From Acidimicrobiia bacterium (GTDB taxonomy: Bacteria > Actinomycetota > Acidimicrobiia > Spongiisociales > ZC4RG35): a DNA stretch of 64,000 nucleotides. Within the stretch, counting starts at the first letter, position 1; the number at the start of each line of letters is the position of its first letter. Below the pieces are notes generated by a model. It did no database searches. It was given only the letters and a program-made list of their open reading frames with translations, and was not told the DNA's origin. Both the position numbers and the translations under genes were made by a program. The stretch lies in NCBI GenBank assembly GCA_026002975.1, contig BPGJ01000007.1:1-64000 (forward strand), given 5' to 3'. Shown piece after piece: positions 1-8,376 of this stretch.

Positions 1-1
1 T

Positions 2-175
2 AGCTGCCGAAGACGTCGGGCTGAAGCTCGATGCCTTACACTCGAGTACGAGCCAACTGGGGTCGCTAGTGTGCTGAACGAGAAGGTCAGGACTCGGCCC
101 CGCGTAGCCGAGTTCATCACCGAGCTTGCTCTTGAACTCGTCGGAGAGCAGGAGACGCCTTTCGACGGAGTGTAG
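2..175 (+). CDS. C-terminal end of an unidentified protein, cut by the window edge
   Basis: An open frame enters from the left edge and stops at TAG 173-175, giving about 57 residues that end in a charged, helical-looking tail (AEFITELALELVGEQ). A second frame is open over the first 75 bases, so the frame is not certain and a single-base error is possible here too. I cannot name the family. The next 120 bases up to 298 hold nothing I can support. It lies inside the element that ends at the tRNA-Gly fragment. Confidence 0.3.
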   Translation, partial: SCRRRRAEARCLTLEYEPTGVASVLNEKVRTRPRVAEFITELALELVGEQETPFDGV

Positions 176-298
176 GACGTACCCATCCTCGTAAAGGACT
201 GGACGGTAGTTGCTACCCCGCCGAGGGCAACAGCGTCCACAGTAGCACGTTGAGCTGAAAGACAGGATCTTTAGCGAGGGTGTCCGCCGCTGGAAACA

Positions 299-1526
299 TC
301 ATGCTGTCTCGCTTATCGAGGATTTGATCACCGTGGTGTAGTCGGCCCCACCTAGCCAGACCTTTACGCCGGGATCGAGGAAGCGTTGAATGTTGGTGGC
401 CAGCCGGTGGACGGTATTGCCGCAGGTCCCTCTAGGCAGCAGTGCCACTATCCCCCGGGTTGAGAACTCCATCTGAAGAGGTTGCCACAGGTGCCGGTCG
501 ATCGCCGCGACTTGCACCCGGGTTGGCGATATTGGGAAGCGCCGCCCTGCTAGGCGGAAGCGCCCGCGCCGGGTGAAGGTGGACTCGATCCACCGGTCGA
601 AGGTGGCTTGGCTCAGTTCATCTGAGAAGCGGAAGGTGAGGGCGGCCCCATTGAAGTGGGCCTGATCGTCGTCGGCTTGTAGCCAGAGAACCCGCTCCGA
701 GGCGTCTGTCGCTTGGCGGTAAAGGGCGACCACTCGGTGGATTGCCGCCCGGTGCTCAAAGAATGAGTCGCTGCGGTTGGTCACCTGGCCATTGAAGTAA
801 AAGTCGAAACCGCCACGACCCTGGGCGGGGATGCGGAGCAGCACGAGGGACTCAAACGGCCGGTAGAGATCCCGCAGCCTGGGGAGCATCTCAGAGATGA
901 CGCTGACTCGCTCCACGACCGTGAAGTTTGAGGAGCGTCGCGCTGGGCCGATCCTCTCGCCGTCTTCATCTTGGTCAGTGTCTTCCAAGTCCGACTGCTC
1001 GAGGTCATATATGTCGCCCCCCTCGCCTGTTGGATCCTCATAGAAGGCGTCGTAGTCGAACCGGAGCCGGGGTATACCGGTTTGGGTGGCTAGTGTTCTG
1101 CACGTGCCGCCAAAGTTGCTCCAATATCGGAGCTGACAGCCACAGCCGGTCAACCCACGGGTTCGTGCGTATAAGCTTGTTGACCTCTGCCGCAGCTGCA
1201 CCGCTCTTCAGAGTGGTGAACAACACTGGGTATCGTCGGTCGATCTCCTCGATCACTCCGAACGGATACTCCTCGCCCTGCCGATAGACAAAGCTGACTT
1301 CATCGTCGAGCCGTTGAATTCGCAGGTCGCTGCGCCGGAATATTTCTTCGATGGGAGGCAGCTGTCGGGGGCCCGGCACTGTCTCCAGCATGAAGCTTTT
1401 AACTAAGGGTCCCTCAAGACGGCGTTCCGCCAGCCCGTCGCCGGTATCGACTGCATGCCCTTCGAGGTAGTCAAACAAGTCCTGGCGGCTGGAAAAACGA
1501 GGAAGCAACTCTCCGTCAACAATCAT
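299..1526 (-). CDS. Unrecognised mobile-element protein, about 408 aa, one frameshift
   Basis: Two minus-strand frames, 1038-1526 and 299-about 1090, join into one product if one base is removed from the G4 run at 1069-1072 (C4 on the coding strand); the joined text then runs on smoothly from HPNRYT into RLRFDYDAFYEDP. The start ATG at 1524-1526 overlaps the stop of the AlpA-like gene (ATGA), implying translational coupling. No signal peptide or membrane segment is visible. The middle has a strongly acidic stretch (EQSDLEDTDQDEDGE) and the C-terminal half is rich in aromatic and arginine residues. I recognise no domain; the place next to an excisionase suggests cargo or a replication/transfer accessory of the element, which is inference only. 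Confidence 0.55.
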
Positions 1527-1987
1527 GACTGGCTCCCTGATCGGAACAGCTCCACCCTACCCGGATGTGTAGGCCGAATGGTTCCTTCATGCATGCGAAA
1601 TAGCTCCGATCGGCAGCCTTGGGCCTCCCAGTGGGTCGGGAACCTTGTGTGGGGATCGTTCCGTGGCTCGCAAGCGGCGCTGTGACGGGACAGCAAAGGA
1701 GGACCGTCATACTCACCGCCTGCGCCGGTTCCGGCTGCGGCCTCCCCTGGGCCGGTGGCGGAGCAGGTCGGGCCTGATCCCTGTGCAAGGCTCTCGGCCC
1801 GCTGCTGGCGGGCGATCCACTCCTCGATGCTCGCTGCCGGCCACCGGACACACCGGGCCGAGATTCTGACCGGTTGGGGGAAGTCGGGGCGACTCTCCAA
1901 GAGGCGGTAGAGGGTCGATCGGGAGATCGACAAGGCTTCGCATACGTCTTTGGCGGTCCAGAGCAGCCGGGTCTTGTCGCCTATCAC
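1523..1987 (-). CDS. AlpA/excisionase-like helix-turn-helix protein with long C-terminal tail
   Basis: The first 65 residues match the AlpA/MerR-like excisionase fold: WTAKDVCEALSISRSTLYRL is the helix-turn-helix, followed by the wing (PDFPQPVRISARCVRWPA) and the closing helix SIEEWIARQQ. Such proteins are usually about 65-75 aa; this one continues to 154 aa with a Gly/Pro-rich tail I do not recognise. The tail is probably translated, because its TGA overlaps the ATG of the next gene. Known family role: directing excision or activating an integrase gene. It is the gene nearest the broken tRNA-Gly, as expected for a recombination directionality factor. No integrase is in the window; it may lie beyond the left edge. 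Confidence 0.72.
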   Translation of the reverse strand: MIGDKTRLLWTAKDVCEALSISRSTLYRLLESRPDFPQPVRISARCVRWPAASIEEWIARQQRAESLAQGSGPTCSATGPGEAAAGTGAGGEYDGPPLLSRHSAACEPRNDPHTRFPTHWEAQGCRSELFRMHEGTIRPTHPGRVELFRSGSQS

Positions 1988-2120
1988 GCCCAGGACAGTG
2001 TCCGCCTATGACCTGGGACAATCAGGTTGAGGCGCCTTTTCCTGGGAATGTTCCTGGGAAAATCGGTGGCTCAGGAGAAACAAACTCCCTGCTAGAGAGG
2101 CATTTTTGAGAAGAGCAGGG

Positions 2121-2163
2121 TCGAGCTTGGGAAGCTCGTGTTCTGCCATTGAACTACACCCGC
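2121..2163 (-). tRNA. tRNA-Gly (anticodon CCC) 5' fragment, truncated at the anticodon arm
   Basis: Read on the minus strand, the sequence gives a tRNA 5' acceptor strand (GCGGGTG), a D arm (GTTC/GAAC) and a complete anticodon arm whose 7-base loop TTCCCAA holds anticodon CCC. After position 44 the expected variable region, T arm and 3' acceptor strand (CACCCGC) are absent; the sequence goes directly into element DNA. The anticodon arm is itself a perfect inverted repeat, a common crossover core for tyrosine integrases. This copy cannot make a tRNA; the 3' half is presumably at the far end of the element. Confidence 0.8.
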
Positions 2164-2278
2164 GGGATCGGCGTCTCCCCTGGTTCCTGCTGGGGAACCG
2201 CCTACCCGGAGTCTAGCTTCCAGCCTCCGACGGGGTACTCGGTGACCGGCCCGGCCGAGCAGCGAGAGCGCCGGAGAC

Positions 2279-3259
2279 TCAGGGATAGAAACCCTCCAGT
2301 AGGCGGCGATGCGGGCCTGAACCGCCTCGCTGCTCGGCGTAGAGGCGGTCGCCTTCCGGATGAACGCCGCCGACTGGAGATCCCGCCTGTGGGCCTGGGC
2401 CGCTCCGACGAGGAGCTCCCGCTCCCTCGGGTCGGGTCGAGGTCGGGCTCGGCGTCAGCACCTCACCAGCTCCGCCAGGTCGTGTTCCCGACCCGAGATC
2501 CTCGTCGAGGCGATGGAGGGCCGAAGCGGTCACCTTCGAGCAACTCGGGCCACAGGGGCCGGAGGATCTCGAGCTGATGCCGGAGGTACTTGGCCCGTTT
2601 ACGCCACTGGTGAACGCTCGGCCGTCGGTTCGGCCCGAGCTGCCTCCAACTCTCTCCGTCCGCCGCCGAGTAGGTGCGGGCGATCCCGTCGCCTATGGCA
2701 TCGAAGCTGTTGCGGATGGGCTCGGATGCCGTAGGCACGGCCGCCGGGTCGTCGTCGGTACCGGCCACACCGCGTACCGGGTCCTGGCCGCGGTCGAGGT
2801 TGCGGCTCACCTGCCAGCACCCCGTCGTCCTCCAGCGCCCGGGCCCGACGTCCGATGCGATCGACGAGCCGCTGCTCCACGCTGGAACCTTCCGAGCCGA
2901 GACGGCCTGCGTGACGTTTCCGCAGATGAGTGACGGCGTCGGCGAGACTGCGCCGTCCCGGATCGGGGCGAGCAGGCGGGCGGTGTCCCTCAGGACCGCG
3001 TTCTCCACCCGGTAGACGCGGTCCCCGATCTCGCTCCGCACCGAGCCGGAGCACGGCCCGGATGCGCTTCATCGCCTTTCGGGCCTCGATGCACGGCGGC
3101 GTCGAAGTCACCTCCGTTTTCAGCCCATCGATGGCGAGGTCGAGCTGCTCCACGACAGAGGCGCTTCAAGGCCACCGCAGGGGTTCTCCCGGGAGATCTC
3201 GAAGCGCGCCCGAGGAGTCGGCCGACCGACTGGGATGAGGAGATCCGAGGATCCGTCAC
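2279..3259 (-). pseudogene. CHAD-domain protein, broken by many frameshifts
   Basis: Pieces of one CHAD (conserved histidine alpha-helical) domain appear in order but in different minus-strand frames: FEISRENPCGG, EQLDLAIDGLKTEV, IEARKAMKRIRAVLRL, RSEIGDRVYRVENAVLRD, ADAVTHLRKRHAGRL, SVHQWRKRAKYLRHQLEIL, SGREHDLAELV and, near the end, LLVGAAQAHRRDLQ with ARIAAYW. These correspond to the H-x-x-R-K helices that bind polyphosphate in this family. At least six single-base shifts are needed, far more than in any neighbour. It is either a true decaying gene next to an insertion site or a badly sequenced stretch. No ppk or other polyphosphate gene is nearby. About 60 bases on either side hold no other gene. 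Confidence 0.7.
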
Positions 3260-3325
3260 GGACCCAGATCCTAGAGATACCCGATGATCCCTCTCCGGGA
3301 CGGTCCCGCCGCTTAGCATGTTCCC

Positions 3326-4115
3326 ATGACCACCGAACCCGTCCCAGAGCCCGGAGCAGGAGCACGAACCGGCCCGCCCGGTCGCTCCCGTAACCGGCGA
3401 AGACCGGCCGGCCGGCGGGTTCGGTCGGTGGGTTCGGCGTCTGGCCCGCTGGGTGTTCTGGCTGCTGGTCATCGCGGCGATCGGGGTGGGTGCCTACTAC
3501 GGGTGGCCGGTGGTGCAGGATCGGCTCTTGCGTCCGGTGGAGACCAACACCGCGCAGGTGGCCGAGCTGACCGACCGGCTGGCCGCGATCGAAGAGCGTC
3601 TGGCACAGCTCGAAGCCCGGGCTGCCGCCACCGAGGCGGAGGTGGGGGCGGTGGAGGCGGCCGGCGAGGATACCGCCGGAGAGGTCGACGCGCTGGCCGA
3701 TCGGCTGGCCGAGCTGGATCGCCGGATCGAAGCACTCGAGCGAACCTCCGAGGAGCTGGGCGCCCGGGTGGACCAGGCGGATTCGGGCTTCGCCGAGGAG
3801 CTGGCAGTGCTGAGAGCCATGGAGCTGATGTCCCGGGCCAGGTTGTTCCTGTATCAGGCCAACTATGGGCTGGCCGAGGCCGACCTCAGGGCGGCCCGAG
3901 CGGTGCTCGGCGAGCACACGGGGACACCACGGATCGACGAAGCCGTCACCCGGATCGACCTGGCGCTGTCGGCGCTGCCCGCCCGCCCCGTGGCGGCCGC
4001 CGACGACCTGGACATCGCCTGGGCGTTGCTGCTCGGTGACGTGGCTGTGGCGCCGCCGGTCGCTTCGACCACCCCCCCTACCACGACCGCACCTCCCACG
4101 ACCGCGGCTCCCTGA
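3326..4115 (+). CDS. Single-pass membrane protein with coiled coil and Thr/Pro tail
   Basis: The start ATG 3326 begins MTTEPVPEP; removing one C from the CCC at 3350-3352 joins it to an acidic/Pro-rich N-terminus, RWVRRLARW, and a transmembrane helix (VFWLLVIAAIGVGAYYGW). Without that correction the only start is GTG 3453 at the helix itself. After the helix come about 100 residues of heptad-like coiled coil (ELTDRLAAIEERLAQLEARA), a helical region (ELMSRARLFLYQANYGLAEADL) and a Thr/Pro-rich tail ending TTTAPPTTAAP. It should sit in the membrane with most of the protein outside. I do not recognise a family; no neighbour explains it. Confidence 0.65.
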
Positions 4116-4118
4116 CGT

Positions 4119-4568
4119 CTAACCGAGTAGGCGACGCCACCAGGGTCTCCGGCCCGGGCGAGGCTTCTCGGTGAGGGCACGTTCAGCTCGCTGGAGCGGC
4201 TCCAGTTCCAGCTCCCGGGCCGAGATGTCGATGAGGAGCTGGTCTCGTTCCTCCAGCTCTCGAGGGTCGAGCCATCGGCTGTCGACCTTGGCTGCCAGGC
4301 CCTTGGCCAGGTCGAGGTCGAACCGCTCCAAGGCCCGCCGAGCGTCGAACAGTCGACGAAGAGCCAAGTCCCGTTGGTGCTGCTCCCAGGCCGCCACCTC
4401 CCGTAGATGCACCTCGACCCGGCGGCGAGACGCCTCGGGCAGCAGCCCCAACATGCGGACGGTGGTCCCATCCCGGAGGAGGTCGGACAGCTGGGCCATT
4501 CGACCCTCTTCCGACAGCCGGAGGATCATCTGGTATCTGCGCTCGGCTTCGACCAGTTCGTCCGCCAT
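4119..4568 (-). CDS. Hypothetical helical cytoplasmic protein
   Basis: A 149-aa product rich in Glu, Arg and Leu, predicted almost wholly helical (LVEAERRYQMILRLSEEGRM ... ERDQLLIDISARELELEPLQ), ending in a basic, Trp-containing tail (RPGRRPWWRRLLG). No signal peptide or membrane segment. I chose ATG 4566-4568; the open frame continues upstream, but that part would overlap the divergent lipoprotein gene and has atypical composition. It converges on the coiled-coil membrane protein with 3 bases between stops. Family not recognised. Confidence 0.6.
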   Translation of the reverse strand: MADELVEAERRYQMILRLSEEGRMAQLSDLLRDGTTVRMLGLLPEASRRRVEVHLREVAAWEQHQRDLALRRLFDARRALERFDLDLAKGLAAKVDSRWLDPRELEERDQLLIDISARELELEPLQRAERALTEKPRPGRRPWWRRLLG

Positions 4569-4649
4569 GTACCGGCGGCAACATAGTGTGGTTTCGCGCA
4601 TGCCAAGCCATTCGACCAATCTGGCGGTGCGAACAGGAGAGCGCCAAGG

Positions 4650-6245
4650 ATGATCTCTGGGCCCCTGACCCGGATGGGATGGGTGGTAGGCCTCGCGTTG
4701 TTGGTGGGGGCCTGCACGGGTGCCGAGGGCATAGAGCCGGCCGATTCGACCACGAGCAGGTTCCCCACGACCACGGTGTCCGAGACCTCCACCGCGCCGA
4801 TCAGGGAGACCAGCCAGCTGGTGGCGGCCCTGGACTCCGAACCCCGGGGATTCGACCCCCACCTCACCACATCGGAGGCCAGCCTCCAGGTGCTGGAGAA
4901 CGTGTACGACACCCTCGTCGAGCCTGGAGCCGACATGACCATGCAGCCGGCGCTGGCCACGGAGTGGGAGATCTCCCAGGACGGCCTGGCTTGGACGTTC
5001 TCCTTACGGGAGGACGTAGTGTTCCACAACGGGCGCCCTCTGGTCGCTGACGACGTGGTCTACTCCTTCGAACGGCTCATGGACCCCGACTTGGGTGCCG
5101 CCAACGCCTTCCGGTTCGCCTCGATCGAGGAGGTGACGGCCATCGACGACCACACCGTTCAGATCACCTTGAACCGCCCCACCCCCAACCTCCTGGAGAT
5201 CGTAGGTGGGTTCAAGGGGATGGCGATCGTTCCCCGCGAGATCGTCGAAGCCGATCTGATCGACACGCAACCGGTCGGGACGGGTCCCTTTCGGTTCGTG
5301 TCTGCGGTTCCCGGTGGAGAAATACTGCTGGAACGCAACCCCGACTATTGGCGGTCCGACCAGGGACTGCCGCATCTCAACGGGATCCGGTTCGTGACCG
5401 TCTCAGATCCGCTCGAAGCGCTGACAGGCCTCGTAAACGGCGAGCTCGACTGGATCGACTCCGTGTCTCCTTCCGAGGCCGCCCGACTCCAGAACGACGG
5501 GTCGGTGGTTGTGCAGAGCATCCCCAGCGGTGACTACCACTACCTGACGTTGAATCAAACGCGGCCGCCCTTCGGGGACGTCCGGGTGAGGAGGGCGATC
5601 GCGATGGCCATCGACCGTGAAGCCGTGGCCGAGGCAGCTCGGCCCGGGGCGGCCACCCCCAACCAGACCGCCATCCCTCCGTCCAGTTTCTGGTACCACG
5701 ACTACGAGCCGTACCGGCCGGCCGATCTGGAGAGTGCCCGGGCCCTGCTGGAAGAGGCCGGGGTGGAGGGGCTGACGATCGAGCTCCTGGTCACATCCGA
5801 CTTCCCAGAGACGGTGGTCGAGGCCCAGGTCGTCACCAGACAGCTGCAGCCGCTGGGAATCCAGGTCCACATCGTCGACGTGGATTTCGCCACCTGGCTC
5901 GATCGACAGGCCGACGGCGAGTTCGACGCATTCCTGTCGATGTGGATCGGCAACCTCGACCCCGACGACTTCTACTACGGGCAGCACCACTGCAACGGCA
6001 AGTTCAACTTCCAGGGATATTGCAACGCCGAGGTGGACGCACTCCTAGACGCGGGCCGGCTGGAGACCGATCCCCGCGTCAGGAAGGCGCTGTACGACGA
6101 CGCGGCAGAACTCATCGTGGACGAAGCCTCCTACATCTACCTCTACAATCCCGACGTCATCCAGGCCTGGGCCGCATATGTGACCGGCTATCAGGTCGGA
6201 GCCGACGGGGCCGCTCGCTTCGTCGAGACCCGACTGGATCGTTGA
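4650..6245 (+). CDS. Peptide/nickel-type ABC transporter substrate-binding lipoprotein (SBP family 5)
   Basis: This 531-aa protein has a lipoprotein signal peptide with lipobox LVGAC near residue 22, a Thr/Ser-rich linker, then the family-5 binding fold: an N-terminal lobe with DPHLTTSEASLQVLENVYDT and FSLREDVVFHNGRPLVADDV, a long middle domain, and the typical VRRAIAMAIDRE. It should sit on the outer face of the membrane and deliver oligopeptides or a similar ligand. No dpp/opp permease or ATPase gene is adjacent, so it is an orphan receptor here. Length fits the family. The substrate cannot be read from sequence. Confidence 0.9.
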   Translation: MISGPLTRMGWVVGLALLVGACTGAEGIEPADSTTSRFPTTTVSETSTAPIRETSQLVAALDSEPRGFDPHLTTSEASLQVLENVYDTLVEPGADMTMQPALATEWEISQDGLAWTFSLREDVVFHNGRPLVADDVVYSFERLMDPDLGAANAFRFASIEEVTAIDDHTVQITLNRPTPNLLEIVGGFKGMAIVPREIVEADLIDTQPVGTGPFRFVSAVPGGEILLERNPDYWRSDQGLPHLNGIRFVTVSDPLEALTGLVNGELDWIDSVSPSEAARLQNDGSVVVQSIPSGDYHYLTLNQTRPPFGDVRVRRAIAMAIDREAVAEAARPGAATPNQTAIPPSSFWYHDYEPYRPADLESARALLEEAGVEGLTIELLVTSDFPETVVEAQVVTRQLQPLGIQVHIVDVDFATWLDRQADGEFDAFLSMWIGNLDPDDFYYGQHHCNGKFNFQGYCNAEVDALLDAGRLETDPRVRKALYDDAAELIVDEASYIYLYNPDVIQAWAAYVTGYQVGADGAARFVETRLDR

Positions 6246-6272
6246 GAGCCGTCCCTAACTCGGGTTCTGTAG

Positions 6273-6301
6273 TTGAGATTTGGCGGAGATCTGCCTATGG
6301 T
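6273..6301 (+). promoter_or_regulatory. Candidate promoter for the sigma factor gene
   Basis: TTGAGA at 6273-6278 and TATGGT at 6296-6301 are separated by exactly 17 bases and match five of six and four of six consensus positions. It lies in the 304-base gap (6246-6549) before the sigma gene, leaving an untranslated leader of roughly 240 bases. I see no gene or recognisable RNA element in the rest of that gap. Confidence 0.4.
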
Positions 6302-6549
6302 GATTCGGTCGTGCCCGTGTGTGAGCGCGGGCCCAGCTTGCGCGACGAGTGATTCTGGCAGGTCGATGCTGGCCGAGCGGTCGTCGCCACTGATGGGTTC
6401 ACGAACCTGCACGGAGCACGAGGGGAGGAACTTGCTGACGAACACCGCCACAAGCGACACCGCGGATTCGTGGGGGGTACCGGCTACCGAGGGTCGTCCC
6501 CGTCCGCGGCCAACAAGGTGTAATCGAAGAAGAGGACAGACGCGAATCC

Positions 6550-7500
6550 ATGACCACGATGCTCAACCGTGACAAGAAGGGAACCGCCGTCACCGACGAC
6601 CGGGGACGGCTCACCACAGACCTCATCGCCCAGTATCTCGACGAGGTGGGCCGGTATGAACTGCTCACCGCCGCCGAGGAGACCGAGCTCGCCCAGGCGA
6701 TAGAAGAAGGCCGGGAGGCGCAGGCCCGCCTCGACTCGGGGGAGAAGCTCACCCCTGCGGAGAAGGCTCGGTTGAGGCGCCTGGTGCGCAAGGGTGAGCG
6801 GGCTCGGGAGAGGTTCGTGGCCGCCAACCTGAGGCTGGTGGTCGCCAACGCCCGGCGGTACGCCGGCTCCAACCTCGAGATGCTCGACCTGATCCAGGAG
6901 GGAAACCTGGGCCTGATCAGGGCGGTCGACAAGTTCGACTGGCGGAAGGGGTTCAAGTTCTCGACCTACGCCACCTGGTGGATTCGTCAGGCGATGACCC
7001 GGGGAATCGCCGACCAAGCCCGCACGATCCGGATCCCGGTGCATCTCCACGACACCATCGGCCAGGTGAAGCGCACCACCCGGGATCTCGAATCCGAACT
7101 GGGCCGCGCACCGACCCTGGAGGAGATCTCGGAGGCGTCCGGTATCCCTGTCAAGGACGTGGAGCGGGCCATGGCGGTCGTCTCGACCGTCGCCCTCGAA
7201 ACCCCGGTGGGTGACGACGGCACCGCCCAGCTGGGGGACTTCATACCCGATCCGGACAGCCCCGACCTGGAGGAGATGGCCATCGCCGCCGACATGGCGG
7301 CTGTGCTCGAGAAGCACCTGAGCCGGATCCCGGAGCGGGAGGCCGCCATCCTCCGTATGCGGTACGGCCTCGATGGGCAGGGGCCCCGCAAACTCGAAGA
7401 GGTGGGGAAGGCCTTCGACCTGACCCGTGAGCGGATCCGCCAACTCGAGAAGAAAGCCCTCGCCAGGCTGCGCCACCCATCGATGGGTCTTCGGATCTGA
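6550..7500 (+). CDS. RNA polymerase sigma factor, sigma-70 group 1/2 (RpoD/HrdB-like)
   Basis: A 316-aa sigma factor with regions 1.2 (LIAQYLDEVGRYELLTAAEE), 2 (DLIQEGNLGLIRAVDKFD; FSTYATWWIRQAMTRGIADQ), 3 (ELGRAPTLEEISEASG) and 4 (REAAILRMRYGLDG with the -35-binding helix TRERIRQLEKKALARLR). It lacks the long acidic region 1.1 of large housekeeping sigma factors, so it is either a compact primary sigma or a group 2 paralogue (SigB/HrdA-D type). The ATG at 6550 is followed by a second at 6556; both are possible. No anti-sigma gene is adjacent. The family assignment is firm; which sigma it is cannot be settled from one locus. Confidence 0.93.
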   Translation: MTTMLNRDKKGTAVTDDRGRLTTDLIAQYLDEVGRYELLTAAEETELAQAIEEGREAQARLDSGEKLTPAEKARLRRLVRKGERARERFVAANLRLVVANARRYAGSNLEMLDLIQEGNLGLIRAVDKFDWRKGFKFSTYATWWIRQAMTRGIADQARTIRIPVHLHDTIGQVKRTTRDLESELGRAPTLEEISEASGIPVKDVERAMAVVSTVALETPVGDDGTAQLGDFIPDPDSPDLEEMAIAADMAAVLEKHLSRIPEREAAILRMRYGLDGQGPRKLEEVGKAFDLTRERIRQLEKKALARLRHPSMGLRI

Positions 7501-7546
7501 CGGTCCCCGGCCTGGGGCCCGGGGGGCGTTATCCTCATCTAGGGCC

Positions 7547-8374
7547 ATGGCTGTCTACCTGGAAGGTTTCACCGCACGGGACCTGGACCTCCTGGCCGGC
7601 CTGGCCGGCACCGACCGGGCCGGCCTGGTCGAGGAGCTGAGGCGCCGCCCCTGGGCGATCCACGACCTGCTCGCCCACCCCGATCTGTTCGACCGTCTGT
7701 TCGACCCGGAGGCGGAGCTGAGCGACGTCGTGTCCCCATTCTTCCTCTTCGCGGTGGTGGTCCACCGGGTGGCGGCGGAGCTACGGGAAGTGACCTACGT
7801 CAACGACTGGTCGGGGCCGAGGAGCCGCCTCCCGGTGTTCGACGTGGGTCCTCTCCGGGAGTTCGTCGACGATCCGGCCCGGGTGTTCTTCCTGGCGGGT
7901 CTGCTCGCCTCGTTCGCGGTGCCGGAGCGGCCGCCGGTGCCGGTGCGGGGTCCCCTCGACCTGGAGGGTCTGGCCGCGTGGTTAGACCAGGTGATGCCCG
8001 CCGACAGGGTGGTGCTGCTGCGTCGCCTGGGCGACCTTGCCTTGTTCCTGGCCGGTGTGTTCCCCGACCGGACCGGCTCGCGACCCTTGAGGCCCCTGGA
8101 CGCCGAACGGCTGGGGCGCACCGTCGGGATGAGCGCCGAGGAGATCCTCGCCCTGTGCGACCCGACCCGCCCAGCCCCCGGTTTGGAGGCATTGGAGTCG
8201 TTGGGGGCGCGCTGGTACGAAGCTGCCGCAGCGGCCGCGGTGGCGGCCAACACCCGCATCCCGCCGATCATCGGCGACGTGGCGGCCCGATTCTCCGCGG
8301 CTCGTCGGGTGCTGAACCATCTGACGGACCGCTACCTGTATCGGTTGGAACCCCGCTGGAACACCGCGGCCTGA
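7547..8374 (+). CDS. Hypothetical protein, conserved-looking, all-helical
   Basis: A 275-aa soluble protein starting at ATG 7547 (MAVYLEGFTARDLDLLAGLA), rich in Leu, Ala and Arg and probably helical. It contains LLAHPDLFDRLFDP, FFLFAVVVHRVAAELR and, near the end, RFSAARRVLNHLTDRYLY. No signal peptide, no membrane helix longer than a buried core helix, no metal-binding cluster. It follows the sigma gene after 46 bases and may be cotranscribed with it. I recognise no named domain and assign no function. Confidence 0.7.
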   Translation: MAVYLEGFTARDLDLLAGLAGTDRAGLVEELRRRPWAIHDLLAHPDLFDRLFDPEAELSDVVSPFFLFAVVVHRVAAELREVTYVNDWSGPRSRLPVFDVGPLREFVDDPARVFFLAGLLASFAVPERPPVPVRGPLDLEGLAAWLDQVMPADRVVLLRRLGDLALFLAGVFPDRTGSRPLRPLDAERLGRTVGMSAEEILALCDPTRPAPGLEALESLGARWYEAAAAAAVAANTRIPPIIGDVAARFSAARRVLNHLTDRYLYRLEPRWNTAA

Positions 8375-8376
8375 AC

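Larger units (their letters stand above)
1..2120. mobile_element. Right end of an integrated element at a tRNA-Gly gene (left end outside window)
   Basis: The element is defined by an AlpA-like gene, an unrecognised gene with no chromosomal context, and a sharp right boundary where a tRNA-Gly gene stops after the anticodon arm at 2121. Bases 1988-2120 hold no gene; they contain the probable promoter of the AlpA-like gene and A/T-richer sequence than the flanking chromosome. The integrase and the other junction must lie to the left. The element type (integrative-conjugative, phage or satellite) cannot be decided from this fragment. Confidence 0.6.

Noticed and set aside
2440-2470. In-frame TGA after LVRC in the CHAD region, a possible selenocysteine codon given selAB
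   Set aside because: The region needs several frameshifts as well, Sec is unknown in CHAD proteins, and no SECIS-like hairpin is evident.
6273-6572. 99-aa frame before the sigma gene
   Set aside because: No recognisable sequence, overlaps the sigma start and fits the leader region better.
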